A stretch of 64,000 nt of DNA, taken from NCBI RefSeq assembly GCF_001570605.1, contig NZ_BBXG01000009.1, positions 1 to 64,000 on the forward strand, written 5' to 3'. Position 1 is the first letter of the stretch. Every line of letters starts with the position of its first letter. The DNA is from Herbidospora cretacea. GTDB taxonomy: Bacteria; Actinomycetota; Actinomycetes; Streptosporangiales; Streptosporangiaceae. Positions 8,191 through 16,414 of the stretch are shown piece after piece. The notes under the pieces are model-generated. The model was given only the letters and a program-made list of their open reading frames with translations. It had not been told where the DNA came from and did not search any database. The translations under genes were made by a program, and so were the position numbers.

Positions 8191-9542
8191 AGGGCACCGC
8201 CGACGATGGCTCGGGTGAGAGCCTGCTCGGCCAGGCTGAGCCCCTTCCCGGCATATGACCAGTCGCCGATGACGGCGACGGCGTCTTCCGGGAAGAGGGG
8301 GAGCCGGCCGGTGGTGATGGCCTCGCCGCGTCGGTGTTCCTCGCGGGCGGCCCGCAGCGCGCCGAGGGTGGTGGAGTAGCGGCGGCTCTTGGTGGAGAAG
8401 TGGCCGCGGAAACCGAGCATGTGGGCCCAGCGGTCGAGCTTCAGGTCGGCCAGGTCGTCGAGGGTGGCCAGGCGGAAGCATTCGGCGATGTGGCGGCGGG
8501 CGTGCTCCGAGATGGGCAAGGCGGCGAGGTTCTCCAGCGGCTGGATGCGCCGGTCGAGGGTGCCAGTGCTCTCGGCGGATTTGGTGGCGTACTTGGCGAT
8601 GTAGCCCGCCACGGCCTGGTCGGTGAGGTCGCCGGTCAGCGTGATGGGGCGGATGTCGAGCTGCTTACCCCAGGTCAGAGTTCGCTCGGGCAAATCGTCG
8701 ATGGCAGGGACGGTCACCGAGACGACACCGGCCGCGTGGTGGATGGCGTCCGTGAGCAGCGCGACTGTGGCCCAAGCCGGAGGCGGCGAGGCGGGTCCAT
8801 CCGTTCCGTCGGGGCGGACGACGGCGTGAAAGTGCACTACGCCCCGGTGCTGATACTCGGCGACTTTGGCGAAGGAGATCGTGAGGACCTGGCGCAGTTC
8901 CTTGTTCGAGAGGCCCGACAGCTTGGCGACGCGACGGCGCAGCGCTTCCGTGAACCGGCGCCAGAGCTCGGGGGCCAGCGCGTTGAACAGCACGGCCTCG
9001 GTGTAGCCGTAGCAGTCGAAGCAGAAGGGCTCGCCGAGCCGCGTGTCGTTAACGGAATGCTTGGCCGGGCACGTCATCTTGACCCCGTGAGTGCAGTTTG
9101 GTGCCGCTCGACGGACGCGGCAGCGCGGTGTCTTCGTCTTCTTCGCGCCCCGGTTGTGGACGATGCCGAAGGACGGCGCGGTCAGCGTGACGAGCAAGCT
9201 CGGGTGGGTGATGACCGAGGCCGGTACGCCTTTGCCGCCGACCAGGCCGGCGCGCACCAACTGGTAGGTGTCGGCGCGATAGATCTCCGCGCAGGCGGGG
9301 CAACGGGTGGCGCGGCGGGTCTTGCAGGGGACGTTCAGCACGCCACCGAGTTCGGTACGCGTGGTGTAGCGGTGCAGGACGCCGCCGGTGGCCTGGTCGA
9401 TGTGCTCGACGTGGCCGCGCAGCCGGATGGGCTGGCGGCAGCCGCCGGTGCCACGGATCTGGGAGGCCCAGCGATCGAAGCTGGGGTCGTCCAGCCGGGC
9501 GATAATCCCGGCTATCAGGTGCGCGTTGGTGTTCTGAGGCAA
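8187..9542 (-). CDS. repSA: RepSA-family rolling-circle replication initiator
   Basis: The predicted start at 9542 is TTG with a weak ribosome site, so the true N-terminus may differ slightly. The 451-aa protein has zinc-type cysteine pairs (CPAC at 81-84; CFDCYGY at about 174-180) and an HUH motif VVHFHAVV (His237 and His239), which binds the metal used in nicking. GYIAKYATKSAE further on is a candidate for the catalytic Tyr segment. RepSA proteins nick the element's double-strand origin and allow it to replicate as a plasmid after excision. The origin itself is not identified here. Confidence 0.85.
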   Translation of the reverse strand: MPQNTNAHLIAGIIARLDDPSFDRWASQIRGTGGCRQPIRLRGHVEHIDQATGGVLHRYTTRTELGGVLNVPCKTRRATRCPACAEIYRADTYQLVRAGLVGGKGVPASVITHPSLLVTLTAPSFGIVHNRGAKKTKTPRCRVRRAAPNCTHGVKMTCPAKHSVNDTRLGEPFCFDCYGYTEAVLFNALAPELWRRFTEALRRRVAKLSGLSNKELRQVLTISFAKVAEYQHRGVVHFHAVVRPDGTDGPASPPPAWATVALLTDAIHHAAGVVSVTVPAIDDLPERTLTWGKQLDIRPITLTGDLTDQAVAGYIAKYATKSAESTGTLDRRIQPLENLAALPISEHARRHIAECFRLATLDDLADLKLDRWAHMLGFRGHFSTKSRRYSTTLGALRAAREEHRRGEAITTGRLPLFPEDAVAVIGDWSYAGKGLSLAEQALTRAIVGGAL

Positions 9543-9634
9543 GATGGGGCCGTCCTCTCCAGTGTTGCTGGGTGGATGGCCCCCGGCCTGGCGCGGATCT
9601 TGGTGGATGTGTGGCCAGGCGGGGGGCGTTGTGC

Positions 9635-9736
9635 TTACGCGCCGAGGTCGAATCCGGTGCCGCGGCAGTGGGGACAGCTTTCGCCGTCCCCGTTGACGCC
9701 GGTCCCGTTGCAGGCGCAGCAGAGACAGCCGGTCAC
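9635..9736 (-). CDS. 33-aa protein with two CxxCxGxG motifs
   Basis: The GTG start at 9736 overlaps the stop of the preceding small gene by 4 nt. The tiny product contains CCACNGTG and CPHCRGTG, the CxxCxGxG pair used by DnaJ-type zinc centres. It therefore probably folds around one zinc ion. It belongs to the run of small genes between rep and the transfer genes of the AICE. Its function is unknown. Confidence 0.55.
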   Translation of the reverse strand: MTGCLCCACNGTGVNGDGESCPHCRGTGFDLGA

Positions 9737-9828
9737 GGCTTGTTCTTGTGGTCCCGGGGGATGAGCTTCAGGTACACCCGGTAGGGGCGGCACCGGGTCT
9801 CCGGCGCATGGCAGATCTTGATGGGCAT
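9733..9828 (-). CDS. 31-aa AICE small protein
   Basis: The ATG at 9828 opens a 31-codon frame (MPIKICHAPE through HKNKP) that ends in a 4-nt overlap with the zinc-motif gene. The coupling to its neighbours and its position inside a compact AICE operon are the reasons to call it. No family is recognised. Confidence 0.45.
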   Translation of the reverse strand: MPIKICHAPETRCRPYRVYLKLIPRDHKNKP

Positions 9829-9831
9829 GGT

Positions 9832-10122
9832 CTAGGACTCCTGAGTCCGGTACGGCGCGGCGGTGCTGCAGATCGCCACCGCCCTCCACTCGACGGGACC
9901 GAAGTTCCGGCTGGTGGCGTAGTGGCCCCGCTCGAAGGTGATGGGCGTTTCGAACTGCGCGGCGTAGTCGTCGATCTCCGCCTTCATCACCTCGTCGGCC
10001 GCCCGGGTCGCGAAGGTGTAGACCGTGACGTCGGCCAGCACCGGTATGGCGGGGCGGGCCTCCATGAAGTCGGCCAGGGCGCGCAGGCCGGCGATCATCT
10101 CGGTGCGCTGGTCGTTGATCAT
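9832..10122 (-). CDS. AICE conserved hypothetical protein
   Basis: This 96-aa protein starts at ATG 10122, overlapping the stop of the SpdB-like gene by 4 nt. It begins MINDQRTEMIAGLRALADFM and contains a beta-rich middle (VTVYTFATRAADEVM) without signal peptide or membrane segment. Short proteins of this type are common between transfer and replication genes of AICEs. No biochemical role is known to me. Confidence 0.65.
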   Translation of the reverse strand: MINDQRTEMIAGLRALADFMEARPAIPVLADVTVYTFATRAADEVMKAEIDDYAAQFETPITFERGHYATSRNFGPVEWRAVAICSTAAPYRTQES

Positions 10123-10676
10123 CTGGTTCCCTTCAGCGTGCGGAACAGGTCGGTTGCGAGCTGGGCGGAGACACCCAGCCGGGCTTGGAGCGTCGTGGGG
10201 CTGATGGCCTCGCCGTGCTTGGCGCGGTGTTCGTCGGCCAGTCGCTGTGCGTAGGCGACGAGCGCGGTAGACGGGCCAGGAGCGGGTTCGGCCGTGCCGG
10301 AGGCGCGGCGTTCGAGCATGGAGATCGCGATGAGGAAGGCGACGGCTGGTGTCGCTGCGGTGAGCCAGCCCCAGACAGTCGGGTAAGCCTGGTGCAGATT
10401 GGCGGCCAGTGACAGGGTGATCCCGCCGGTCATGACCACGACAGGCCAGGACACCCGGCCGGTCGTGGTTCGGCCGGTCCGCTTGTCCCGTTGGCGTTCA
10501 CGGGCGGCCATGACGCACGTCAGGTCGATGCAGATCGCGATGGCCCACGCCATCCAGCCGGTCTGGCCGTTCTCCAGGGCCGTTCGGCGGATGTGACTGA
10601 ACGACCCGGCGCCCGCTATGAGCGCGAGGACGACGACCGGCCCGGAGTCGAGCAGCCAGCGAACGACGCGGGACAC
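10119..10676 (-). CDS. SpdB-like (DUF2637-type) membrane protein for plasmid spread
   Basis: The start is GTG 10676, with a perfect AAGGAGG 8 nt upstream. The 185-aa product has four hydrophobic helices (VVVLALIAGAGSF, WMAWAIAICIDLTCVM, WPVVVMTGGITLSLAA and AVAFLIAISML). A C-terminal helix-turn-helix-like segment (TTLQARLGVSAQLATDLF) follows. Such proteins help move the element between compartments of the recipient mycelium after TraB-driven transfer. Its start lies inside the traB reading frame, which continues out of frame for 179 nt. Confidence 0.7.
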   Translation of the reverse strand: MSRVVRWLLDSGPVVVLALIAGAGSFSHIRRTALENGQTGWMAWAIAICIDLTCVMAARERQRDKRTGRTTTGRVSWPVVVMTGGITLSLAANLHQAYPTVWGWLTAATPAVAFLIAISMLERRASGTAEPAPGPSTALVAYAQRLADEHRAKHGEAISPTTLQARLGVSAQLATDLFRTLKGTR

Positions 10677-12021
10677 CGATTTCCTCCTTCCGAGATCGAG
10701 CCATCAGATCCGGGATGCGCGCGCCGGCCAGAACCGCACCCCAGCTCGGAGCCATGTGCGCCCATCGCTGGGTCGCTTCTTCCGCGGTCTCGTTGGCGAC
10801 GAGTGAGGAGCGGGACCGGTACCACTGGCCGTTCTCGTGCGCGGCGATGGCGACGCCAGGGCTGGCGGCGGGAATCATGCGGGCCGAGTCGAGCGCGGCC
10901 GGGTCGAGGTCGCCCAGCGCCATGACGGCCGTCTCGGGGTCGTTGACGCGGTGGCAGACCCGTCCTGAACACTGGGCGCGAAGGGCGGTGACGCCCGTGC
11001 CGAGGTCGGAGCCGATGCGCTGGCCGCAGCACACGAGGTAGATGCCAAACGCCCGGCCGAGCTGAGCCACGCGCAGGAGCGCGGTGGAGATCGCGGCGAC
11101 CTCGTCCTTCTCGCTCTTGTCGGCCATGAGGTAGAGCTCGGCCAGCTCGTCGATGAGGATGACGACCGGGAGCGGCTGCAGGTCGGGGTGTAACTGCCAG
11201 ATGTTGCGCGCCCCGGCCGCGCGGCACATGTCCATCCGGCGCTGCATCAAGGTGCCGACCTCGGTGAGCAGGCTGAGGCACTCCGGCCGAGACGTGGCCA
11301 GGGCGGACAACCGCGGGCTGTACGGGGCGAACTCGACGCCGCCCTTGAGGTCGAAGCCGACCAGGGCGACCGGTTGCGGAGCCAGCCCGACGATGAGGGC
11401 GTTGGCCAGGTTCGACTTTCCGGACTGGGTCGCCCCGGCGACCATCCAGTGCGGCACCGTCTTAAAGTCGATGACCCAGGGACGGCCGGTCTCCAGGCAG
11501 CCGACCGTGACCTGGAGCAGTTCGGCGGGGTCCGCCGGGGCGGCGACGTTCACCAGCGGATCGCGGATCGTGACCGACAGGACAACCCGGCCCGGCCGGG
11601 GTGAGCTGACCCGGACGCCGTGCACGCGCCAGGAGTGGGCCAGCCGTTCGGCGACCTTGCTGTAGTCCTGCGGGACCTGCCCTTCGAGGGTGCGGATGGT
11701 GACCCGCCAGCCGTGCCGGGTGGGCATCGGCCACCACATCCACGGCTTGGCGTCCAAGCCCACCCGACGCCAGCGGCGATTCACCTGAACCGTGCCCGTC
11801 TCCAGCACCAGGCGCGGCACTCGCAGGAACCGGGGCCGCTGGCGTCTCTTGGTCAGGCCGCAGCCCAGGGCGATCTTCCGCCAGGTCAGTCGTACCCGGA
11901 TCGAGGTCAGCAGGTAGCCGATCACGAGCCAGAACGAGGCGGTGTAGAAGTGACGCCAGGCCCAAAGCCCGGCCGCCGAAGCAGCCAGGGCGATGAGCGC
12001 GACGTGCAGCTCGTCAGACAC
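10498..12021 (-). CDS. traB: FtsK/SpoIIIE-type DNA translocase TraB (AICE conjugative transfer)
   Basis: The start is GTG 12021 after GGGGAGGAC; a longer frame to 12150 reads through the upstream gene. N-terminal hydrophobic segments (about 8-40) anchor the protein. The motor domain has Walker A GATQSGKS (196-203) and Walker B VVILIDELAEL (about 286-296). TraB pumps double-stranded DNA of the element into the recipient, unlike single-strand type IV transfer. The last 59 codons overlap the SpdB-like gene in another frame and are rich in Arg and Pro. This suggests the original stop was lost by a frameshift near 10680, or that a long overlap is tolerated. Confidence 0.88.
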   Translation of the reverse strand: MSDELHVALIALAASAAGLWAWRHFYTASFWLVIGYLLTSIRVRLTWRKIALGCGLTKRRQRPRFLRVPRLVLETGTVQVNRRWRRVGLDAKPWMWWPMPTRHGWRVTIRTLEGQVPQDYSKVAERLAHSWRVHGVRVSSPRPGRVVLSVTIRDPLVNVAAPADPAELLQVTVGCLETGRPWVIDFKTVPHWMVAGATQSGKSNLANALIVGLAPQPVALVGFDLKGGVEFAPYSPRLSALATSRPECLSLLTEVGTLMQRRMDMCRAAGARNIWQLHPDLQPLPVVILIDELAELYLMADKSEKDEVAAISTALLRVAQLGRAFGIYLVCCGQRIGSDLGTGVTALRAQCSGRVCHRVNDPETAVMALGDLDPAALDSARMIPAASPGVAIAAHENGQWYRSRSSLVANETAEEATQRWAHMAPSWGAVLAGARIPDLMARSRKEEIGVPRRSLAARLRAGRRPRAHSGRRVVQSHPPNGPGERPDRLDGVGHRDLHRPDVRHGRP

Positions 12022-12343
12022 GCACGTCCTCCCCGACGGGGAGGAGCGCGGCGGCGCGGTAGGAGATCCCCCACCGGCCATCGAAGTCCCACAGGTAGCC
12101 GACCAGGCCGACCGGGTTGATCTGCTGGCCGGCGACCACGGGCGGTTCACCGCTGATGCCGATCTTCATCAGCTCAAGCCGCCCGGCGTCGTCTTCCACC
12201 GAGACGGTGACCTCGTAGACGACCTGGCCGGTCTTGTCGAGCTTGATCTCGCCGGTCTCGCGGTTCAGAAGGCGGGGCTTGGGGTTCTTCACGCAGGTGA
12301 GCGTGAGGCGGGTCGGGTCGACCGGGATCGGGATGGTGCGCAT
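12014..12343 (-). CDS. AICE conserved protein upstream of traB
   Basis: This 109-aa protein (MRTIPIPVDPTRLTLTCV...) ends 8 nt inside the start of traB, so the two are co-translated. It has alternating beta strands (YEVTVSVEDDAGRLELMKI, GLVGYLWDFDGRWGISYRA) that could form an OB-like barrel. It is the first gene of the leftward AICE transcript and follows a likely operator. Proteins of this family sit at the same place in many Streptomyces AICEs. Their function is not established. Confidence 0.7.
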   Translation of the reverse strand: MRTIPIPVDPTRLTLTCVKNPKPRLLNRETGEIKLDKTGQVVYEVTVSVEDDAGRLELMKIGISGEPPVVAGQQINPVGLVGYLWDFDGRWGISYRAAALLPVGEDVRV

Positions 12344-12365
12344 GTGCTTCCTCCTCTGAGATTTT

Positions 12366-12397
12366 CTTAGAACACATAGAACGCTTGGTATTCTAAG
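12366..12397. promoter_or_regulatory. Inverted repeat operator between the divergent AICE transcripts
   Basis: CTTAGAA (12366-12372) and TTCTAAG (12391-12397) form a perfect inverted repeat with an 18-nt spacer. It lies in the 138-bp gap between the leftward transfer operon and the rightward GntR gene. A KorSA-type repressor would silence transfer genes from such a site. Confidence 0.55.
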
Positions 12398-12481
12398 TTG
12401 TCAAGGGATTCTTTGGCGGCCTGGTTGGCAGGCCGGTCGCGCTGTGCTGGACTGAGGGGATCACCTCATGAAGGGCAGGCC

Positions 12482-12856
12482 ATGGTCGAGAAGACCGGGC
12501 GTCCGGGCTATCTCCAGATCGCCGACGACCTCCGGAGCCAGATCCAGTCAGGCAAGCTGGCACCCGGTGCCGCGCTGCCCTCGACGGCGGAACTCGGCGC
12601 CCGTTACGACGTCTCGGCGAGCGTCGTGAAATCGGCCATCTCCGTACTTCGCACGGAGAAGCTGATCATCGGTCAGCAGGGCAAGGGCGTGTTCGTCCGG
12701 GAGCAACTGCCGGCCGCGCCGTCCGAGGCGTCTTCGGATGGGGAGTCCGAGCTCCTGCGGCAGCTCGTCATGATGCGCGAGGCGGTCCAGGACCTCGGGC
12801 AGCGGGTTGCGGATCTTGAGAAGATCGTTTTGTCAGAGCGGAAAGGATCCGACTGA
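12482..12856 (+). CDS. GntR-family transfer repressor (KorSA-like)
   Basis: I choose ATG 12482, since the winged-helix domain starts just after it and the longer frame from 12398 would cover the operator. The 124-aa protein has a GntR DNA-binding domain at residues 9-77 (YLQIADDLRSQI, LPSTAELGARYDVSASVVKSA, GQQGKGVFVRE). A C-terminal heptad-rich helix (RQLVMMREAVQDLGQRVADL) replaces a ligand domain and probably serves for dimerisation. In pSAM2 the related KorSA represses pra and so replication and transfer. Here it is divergent from the traB operon. Confidence 0.8.
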   Translation: MVEKTGRPGYLQIADDLRSQIQSGKLAPGAALPSTAELGARYDVSASVVKSAISVLRTEKLIIGQQGKGVFVREQLPAAPSEASSDGESELLRQLVMMREAVQDLGQRVADLEKIVLSERKGSD

Positions 12857-12926
12857 TCCGGCAGAGAAGCCCGTCGAGATCTGACCGTATTGCCTGTAGT
12901 TCCTGAATGACCTCATTGTCGTCCAT
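12768..12926 (-). CDS. Possible 52-aa protein overlapping the GntR gene on the opposite strand
   Basis: The frame from ATG 12926 begins with an amphipathic helix pattern (MDDNEVIQELQAIRSDLDGL). Its 3' third is antisense to the GntR coding region and reads as low-complexity Pro/Gly/Arg. A GAGGG lies 8 nt upstream of the start. The call is weak. Confidence 0.25.
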   Translation of the reverse strand: MDDNEVIQELQAIRSDLDGLLCRISRILSALTKRSSQDPQPAARGPGPPRAS

Positions 12927-13010
12927 TTCCTGTGCCCTCAACTCTCGAACCGGCATCTCGGTGGCGCACAGGAAGTTCATCAGTGCCGACCGCATTCGGG
13001 TATCACGCGC

Positions 13011-13022
13011 GTTTAGCTAAAC
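13011..13022. promoter_or_regulatory. Perfect 12-bp palindrome GTTTAGCTAAAC
   Basis: It lies 112 bp before the HTH/P-loop gene in AT-richer DNA than its surroundings. It is a plausible operator for that gene's own XRE-type domain. Confidence 0.35.
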
Positions 13023-13133
13023 TCTTTCACTGGTAGTTGCGCACCGATTACACAGGGTCTTCACTCGTTCTAAGTACACGTCACTAGGTGCGCGACACCA
13101 GGCGCGACCCTCCTCGTGACCCATAAGGATGCA

Positions 13134-14147
13134 ATGAAGGCAAACCGGCCAGGCTGGACCCCCGCGCGGCTGCGCGAACACCGTGAAGCCCACGGCCTCA
13201 GCCTCGAAGCGGCTGGAGAAAAACTCCGCGAAGTCGCTGAAAGGAACGAACTCGGCACGTTAGCCGCGAACTTCCAGACGCTCTGGTCACATGAGAGCGG
13301 CGCCGTATATCCCAGCCCCGCATATCGCCGGGCCTACTGCCTCATGTACCAGGCAACCGAATCAGTGCTGGGATTCCGGCGCCCACTCCCAGGTGAACGG
13401 CACCAGAGCCCGATCTCTGTCCTTCCCCGCTCCACGGACCCTGCCATCGACGCCCAGACCGCCTCTGTCATCGAACAGACCTTGGTCCAGCTCTCCGCCC
13501 GGCTCTCCCCACCCGGCCATGAGCTGGACATGCTCCGTCAACGGGTTGTCGACGCGTGGCACCGCTGTCCCAGTCCGCGGCCGATCCTCATCCTGATCGG
13601 CGGACACTCCGGCTCCGGCAGGACAGAGTTCGCACGATTCCTGGCCGATGTCACCGGCTGGGCGCTGCTCGACAAGGACACACTGACTCGCGCGCTCACC
13701 GAACGTCTGCTGACCACCCTCGGGGGCGACCCCCACGACCGGCACAGCGACCTCTACCTCACCGAGGTGCGCCCCCTGGAATACCGATGCCTCATGGACG
13801 CGGCCTTCGACAACATCGCAGTCGGGACCTCAACCGTCCTGTCGGCCAACCTCGTCGCCGAACTCCACGACGACGCGTGGCTATCCCGGCTGACCAACCG
13901 CTGCGCCGCCAAGGGCGTCGACGTCGCGGCAGCATGGGTGACCTGCGACCCCGACACGATGCGCGAGTACATCGAACACCGAGCAGCCCCACGCGATGCC
14001 TGGAAACTGACCAACTGGGACAGCTACACCGCTGCGCTCAAGCTCAACAACAGTCCTGGCGCGCACCTCACGCTCGACAACACCCTCTTCGCCGCCATCA
14101 GCCTCGCTGATCAGACCCGTGAGGCGCTCAAGCAGATCCTCACGTGA
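13134..14147 (+). CDS. XRE-type HTH fused to a P-loop kinase-like domain
   Basis: ATG 13134 is preferred because AAGGA lies 5 nt upstream; a GTG at 13116 would add six residues. The first 90 or so residues form a helix-turn-helix (TPARLREHREAHGLSLEAAGE, NFQTLWSHESGAVYPS) of the XRE type. The middle is variable. From about residue 150 a P-loop GGHSGSGRTEFARFL begins an AAA_33/zeta-toxin-like kinase domain with LLDKDTLTRAL and a lid-like segment EHRAAPRDAWK. This combination suggests a regulator that phosphorylates or senses a small molecule, or a toxin-like kinase under its own control. The gene stands alone beside the AICE. Confidence 0.65.
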   Translation: MKANRPGWTPARLREHREAHGLSLEAAGEKLREVAERNELGTLAANFQTLWSHESGAVYPSPAYRRAYCLMYQATESVLGFRRPLPGERHQSPISVLPRSTDPAIDAQTASVIEQTLVQLSARLSPPGHELDMLRQRVVDAWHRCPSPRPILILIGGHSGSGRTEFARFLADVTGWALLDKDTLTRALTERLLTTLGGDPHDRHSDLYLTEVRPLEYRCLMDAAFDNIAVGTSTVLSANLVAELHDDAWLSRLTNRCAAKGVDVAAAWVTCDPDTMREYIEHRAAPRDAWKLTNWDSYTAALKLNNSPGAHLTLDNTLFAAISLADQTREALKQILT

Positions 14148-14956
14148 GCGATCTCTGCTGCAACTGCCCCAACGCCGCTGATGCGGTTCGATGAAGGTCG
14201 CATGAGCGATGTGGCCCTGGTAAGCCGTCCCGCCCTATCGACTGTTCTCCGCCGCCTCTGGTCACGATCGTTTCCGTTACGGCTTCGCCTGGCCGGCCAT
14301 CCGAGCAACTCCTACCTACGTCTGTCCTCGCTCATGGCCCTATCGAACCACGGACGCCCAGGCTGCTGGATGAGAACTTTCTCTACGTAATCAAGCCGGC
14401 CCGCCTGCGGCGGTCCGGCGCGCGTCGGGCGGCCGCGGGCCGCGCTGCGGCTCTTCGGCCGGTCGCGGCCCGCGCCGCCCACGCGCCGACCGCATCGGGA
14501 CCGCGTCATTGGAGAGTCCCTTCGGTCTGACCCCGTGACAGCATCGTGCGTTCAGAGGTCGTCCCTCTGCATAGACAAGGAACGACGAGCAAAACCGCCC
14601 TAAAGGGGCGTTGACTACGGTCCGGGCCGGAAGTGGAATCGAGTTATGAACCTTCGGATTAAAAGACGAATTTCTTAGTGCCATTTAGTTCCGTAGGCTA
14701 TCTATTTCTATCATCCGGTCCGGGTTTGCCGCCGCCAAAATGCCCGACGATGATGCACAATGTTGTCCCGTATCGAAGCCCATGAGCAACCACCGAGCAA
14801 CCATCAGCTACCCTGTCCGGCTTTACTGAAACGCGATCGCGTGCTCTCTACCTTGTATCCTACGCTAAAGTGTCCGAGTTACCGGGCAAGGCGGAATAAT
14901 CTTTGAGGCCCACAGTAACGGGCGCGTCCCTGTCGTGCGCCGCCGGGAAGTCGGCT
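14148..14956. other. Gene-free stretch with GC-rich hairpin
   Basis: I see no intact gene. Open frames here have no recognisable content and composition swings from GC-rich (14400-14500) to AT-richer (14570-14720), as expected for remnant or insertion-derived DNA. The stretch ends at the first transposase relic. Confidence 0.45.
14409..14493. repeat. Long GC-rich inverted repeat
   Basis: The left arm (CGGCGCG, GGGCGGC and GCGGGCCGC, from 14416) is mirrored by GCGGCCCGC, GCCGCCC and CGCGCCG ending at 14488. GCGGT and ACCGC extend the stem outward. The loop is about 20 nt. It could be a transcription barrier or an element end. Confidence 0.5.
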
Positions 14957-15150
14957 TCGGCTACTCATCCTCTACCTGCAGTACTACAAGACGGCCGGAC
15001 CTCACCGCAGCATCGGACAGTTGTCCTCATCGCAAGCCAAACCGGACTGCCAACCCCAATCGACCTGGCCAACCATCGAGTCATGCAGAGCCATCCTCGG
15101 CGGCCGCATGCACCCGTGTCAGATAGCTGGCCGACACCACCAAGAACCGG
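14957..15150 (+). pseudogene. Transposase relic (C-terminal end of an rve integrase core)
   Basis: Translated pieces read YLQYYKTAGPHRSIGQL, then in the next frame TPIDLANHRV, then again in the first frame AILGGRMHPCQIAG. Together they match the end of DDE (rve) transposases, which close with HRxIGQ, a spacer and LGGLxHEYQIAA. At least two frameshifts and the missing upstream domain make it a dead fragment. Confidence 0.6.
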
Positions 15151-15164
15151 CAGGCCAGACATCG

Positions 15165-15395
15165 AATCTTATTATTGAGCCCCACAGGCACAATGCCCTG
15201 CGCGAGTACAAACAGTTCTACAACCGGTATCGGACCCATCAAGCCCTCGCCCAAGCCGCCCCGCTACGTCCCGGAGCCGATCATTGATCCCGAGCGAATC
15301 GCGAGCTTGACCATCCGCCAGCGAGACTGGCTCGGCGGAATCCCTCCACGAATACTCACATGCCGCTTGAGCTGCATGGATGAGGTTTTCGGCAG
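15165..15395 (+). pseudogene. Second rve transposase C-terminal relic
   Basis: The frame to 15287 reads NALREYKQFYNRYRTHQALAQAAPLRP, which I give here only as its motif pattern YNxxRxHQALxQAAPLRP. After a frameshift, PERIASLTIRQRDWLGGI and a garbled HEYSHAA end follow. It is a different transposase from the one just upstream, so two insertion sequences decayed side by side. Confidence 0.65.
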
Positions 15396-16065
15396 GTGCA
15401 GTCTCCTTCAAGACCTTGAGAGCGCCTTGGAGTGTTCGGCGCTGCCGGTCAAGGTCAATCTTGCTCCGCCCGTCGAGCCCGAACTCGCTGACGAACGCGG
15501 TTCCCGCGATGAGCGAACGAATGATCATCAATCTGGCACAGGCGCGTGAATGAATTCACGCGCTGTGAACATCAAGGTCGTCTACGTGCACGGGGAACGC
15601 CGCGACGCCGTTGTCTACAGCACTGCGCCTGCCGATTATTCCATCCGTCCTGGTCACGACCTTGCAGGCAGGCTTCGACTCCTGACGAGGAGTAGTGCGG
15701 CAGGATGACTGGCGCTTTTTGGGAGGGCAGACCTTTGTGCGCCATTGATCGGCATAAGGTTGATCAAGAGGGTAAACACAACAGCGCTCGCGCCGCAGCT
15801 AAGCAAGCCGGGCATGCGCGGGTCCGGTCCCATGGAATCAGCTTTCCGGCCTGTGCCTGATGTAGCAGTATCCTAGCTATCTCACTTCTTTCCGAGGCCG
15901 GAAGTCAAGAGAGTTGCTCAGCGCCCGGGTGCCCATGAACCTAAATAGACTAAGCGCTTTTCCAGAAATCCTGCGCGTAACGGGGCGTGGGGTGCGGAAA
16001 CTCTGCCGTAGTGGTTGACCTGGGGGTTCATGGCTCGAGCATGATGAGGTCTCGGGCATCCTGCT
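15396..16065. other. Gene-poor stretch with one short open frame
   Basis: A 52-codon frame at 15550-15708 (MNSRAVNIKVVYVHGERR...) is the only plus-strand candidate. It has no ribosome site and no family I know. The remainder holds nothing recognisable and separates two transposase relics. Confidence 0.4.
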
Positions 16066-16362
16066 GACGGTGTTGTGGTCCTTTCTCTACCTCTTCCTCG
16101 GGGTGTCTTTCAGCTTCTGATCCTGCTGGGCCGGAGTGATCGGGCCAAGGCGATCGAGATCGTGGTGCTTCGCCATCAGGTCGACGTGCTGCGTCGTCAG
16201 GTGAGCCAGCCCGAGCTTCAGCCTGGAGATCGGGTCGTGCTCGCGGCCCTGTCGCGGCTGCTTCCCCGCTCCTCGTGGGATGTCTCCTTCGTCACCCCCG
16301 CGACGTTGCTGCGCTGGCACCGTGCCCTGGTGACGCGCCGGTGGACCTACCCGTCCAGATGA
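16066..16362 (+). pseudogene. Truncated transposase N-terminus (rve/IS3-like group)
   Basis: The frame reads FQLLILLGRSDRAKAIEIVVL, RHQVDVLRRQV, VVLAALSRLLPRSSWD and FVTPATLLRWHRALVTRRWT. This is the standard N-terminus of actinobacterial integrase-core transposases. It stops at TGA 16360 where the catalytic domain should begin, so the element is cut. Confidence 0.7.
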
Positions 16363-16414
16363 TCTACCTGGAGGTGGTGGCAGGCTTACACTGATCATGA
16401 GTAGTTAAGTGCAC

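Noticed and set aside
8334-9764. 476-codon plus-strand frame
   Set aside because: It mirrors the rep gene, which has clear HUH and cysteine motifs on the other strand; the plus-strand translation is Gly/Ala/Val-rich noise.
6400-13100. AICE attachment sites as a direct repeat flanking int and the GntR gene
   Set aside because: I compared the ends by eye and saw no convincing repeat or tRNA; the boundaries remain undefined.
15951-15960. AAGCGCTT as another LacI operator
   Set aside because: It lies in transposon debris with no gene to regulate; an 8-bp palindrome occurs by chance.
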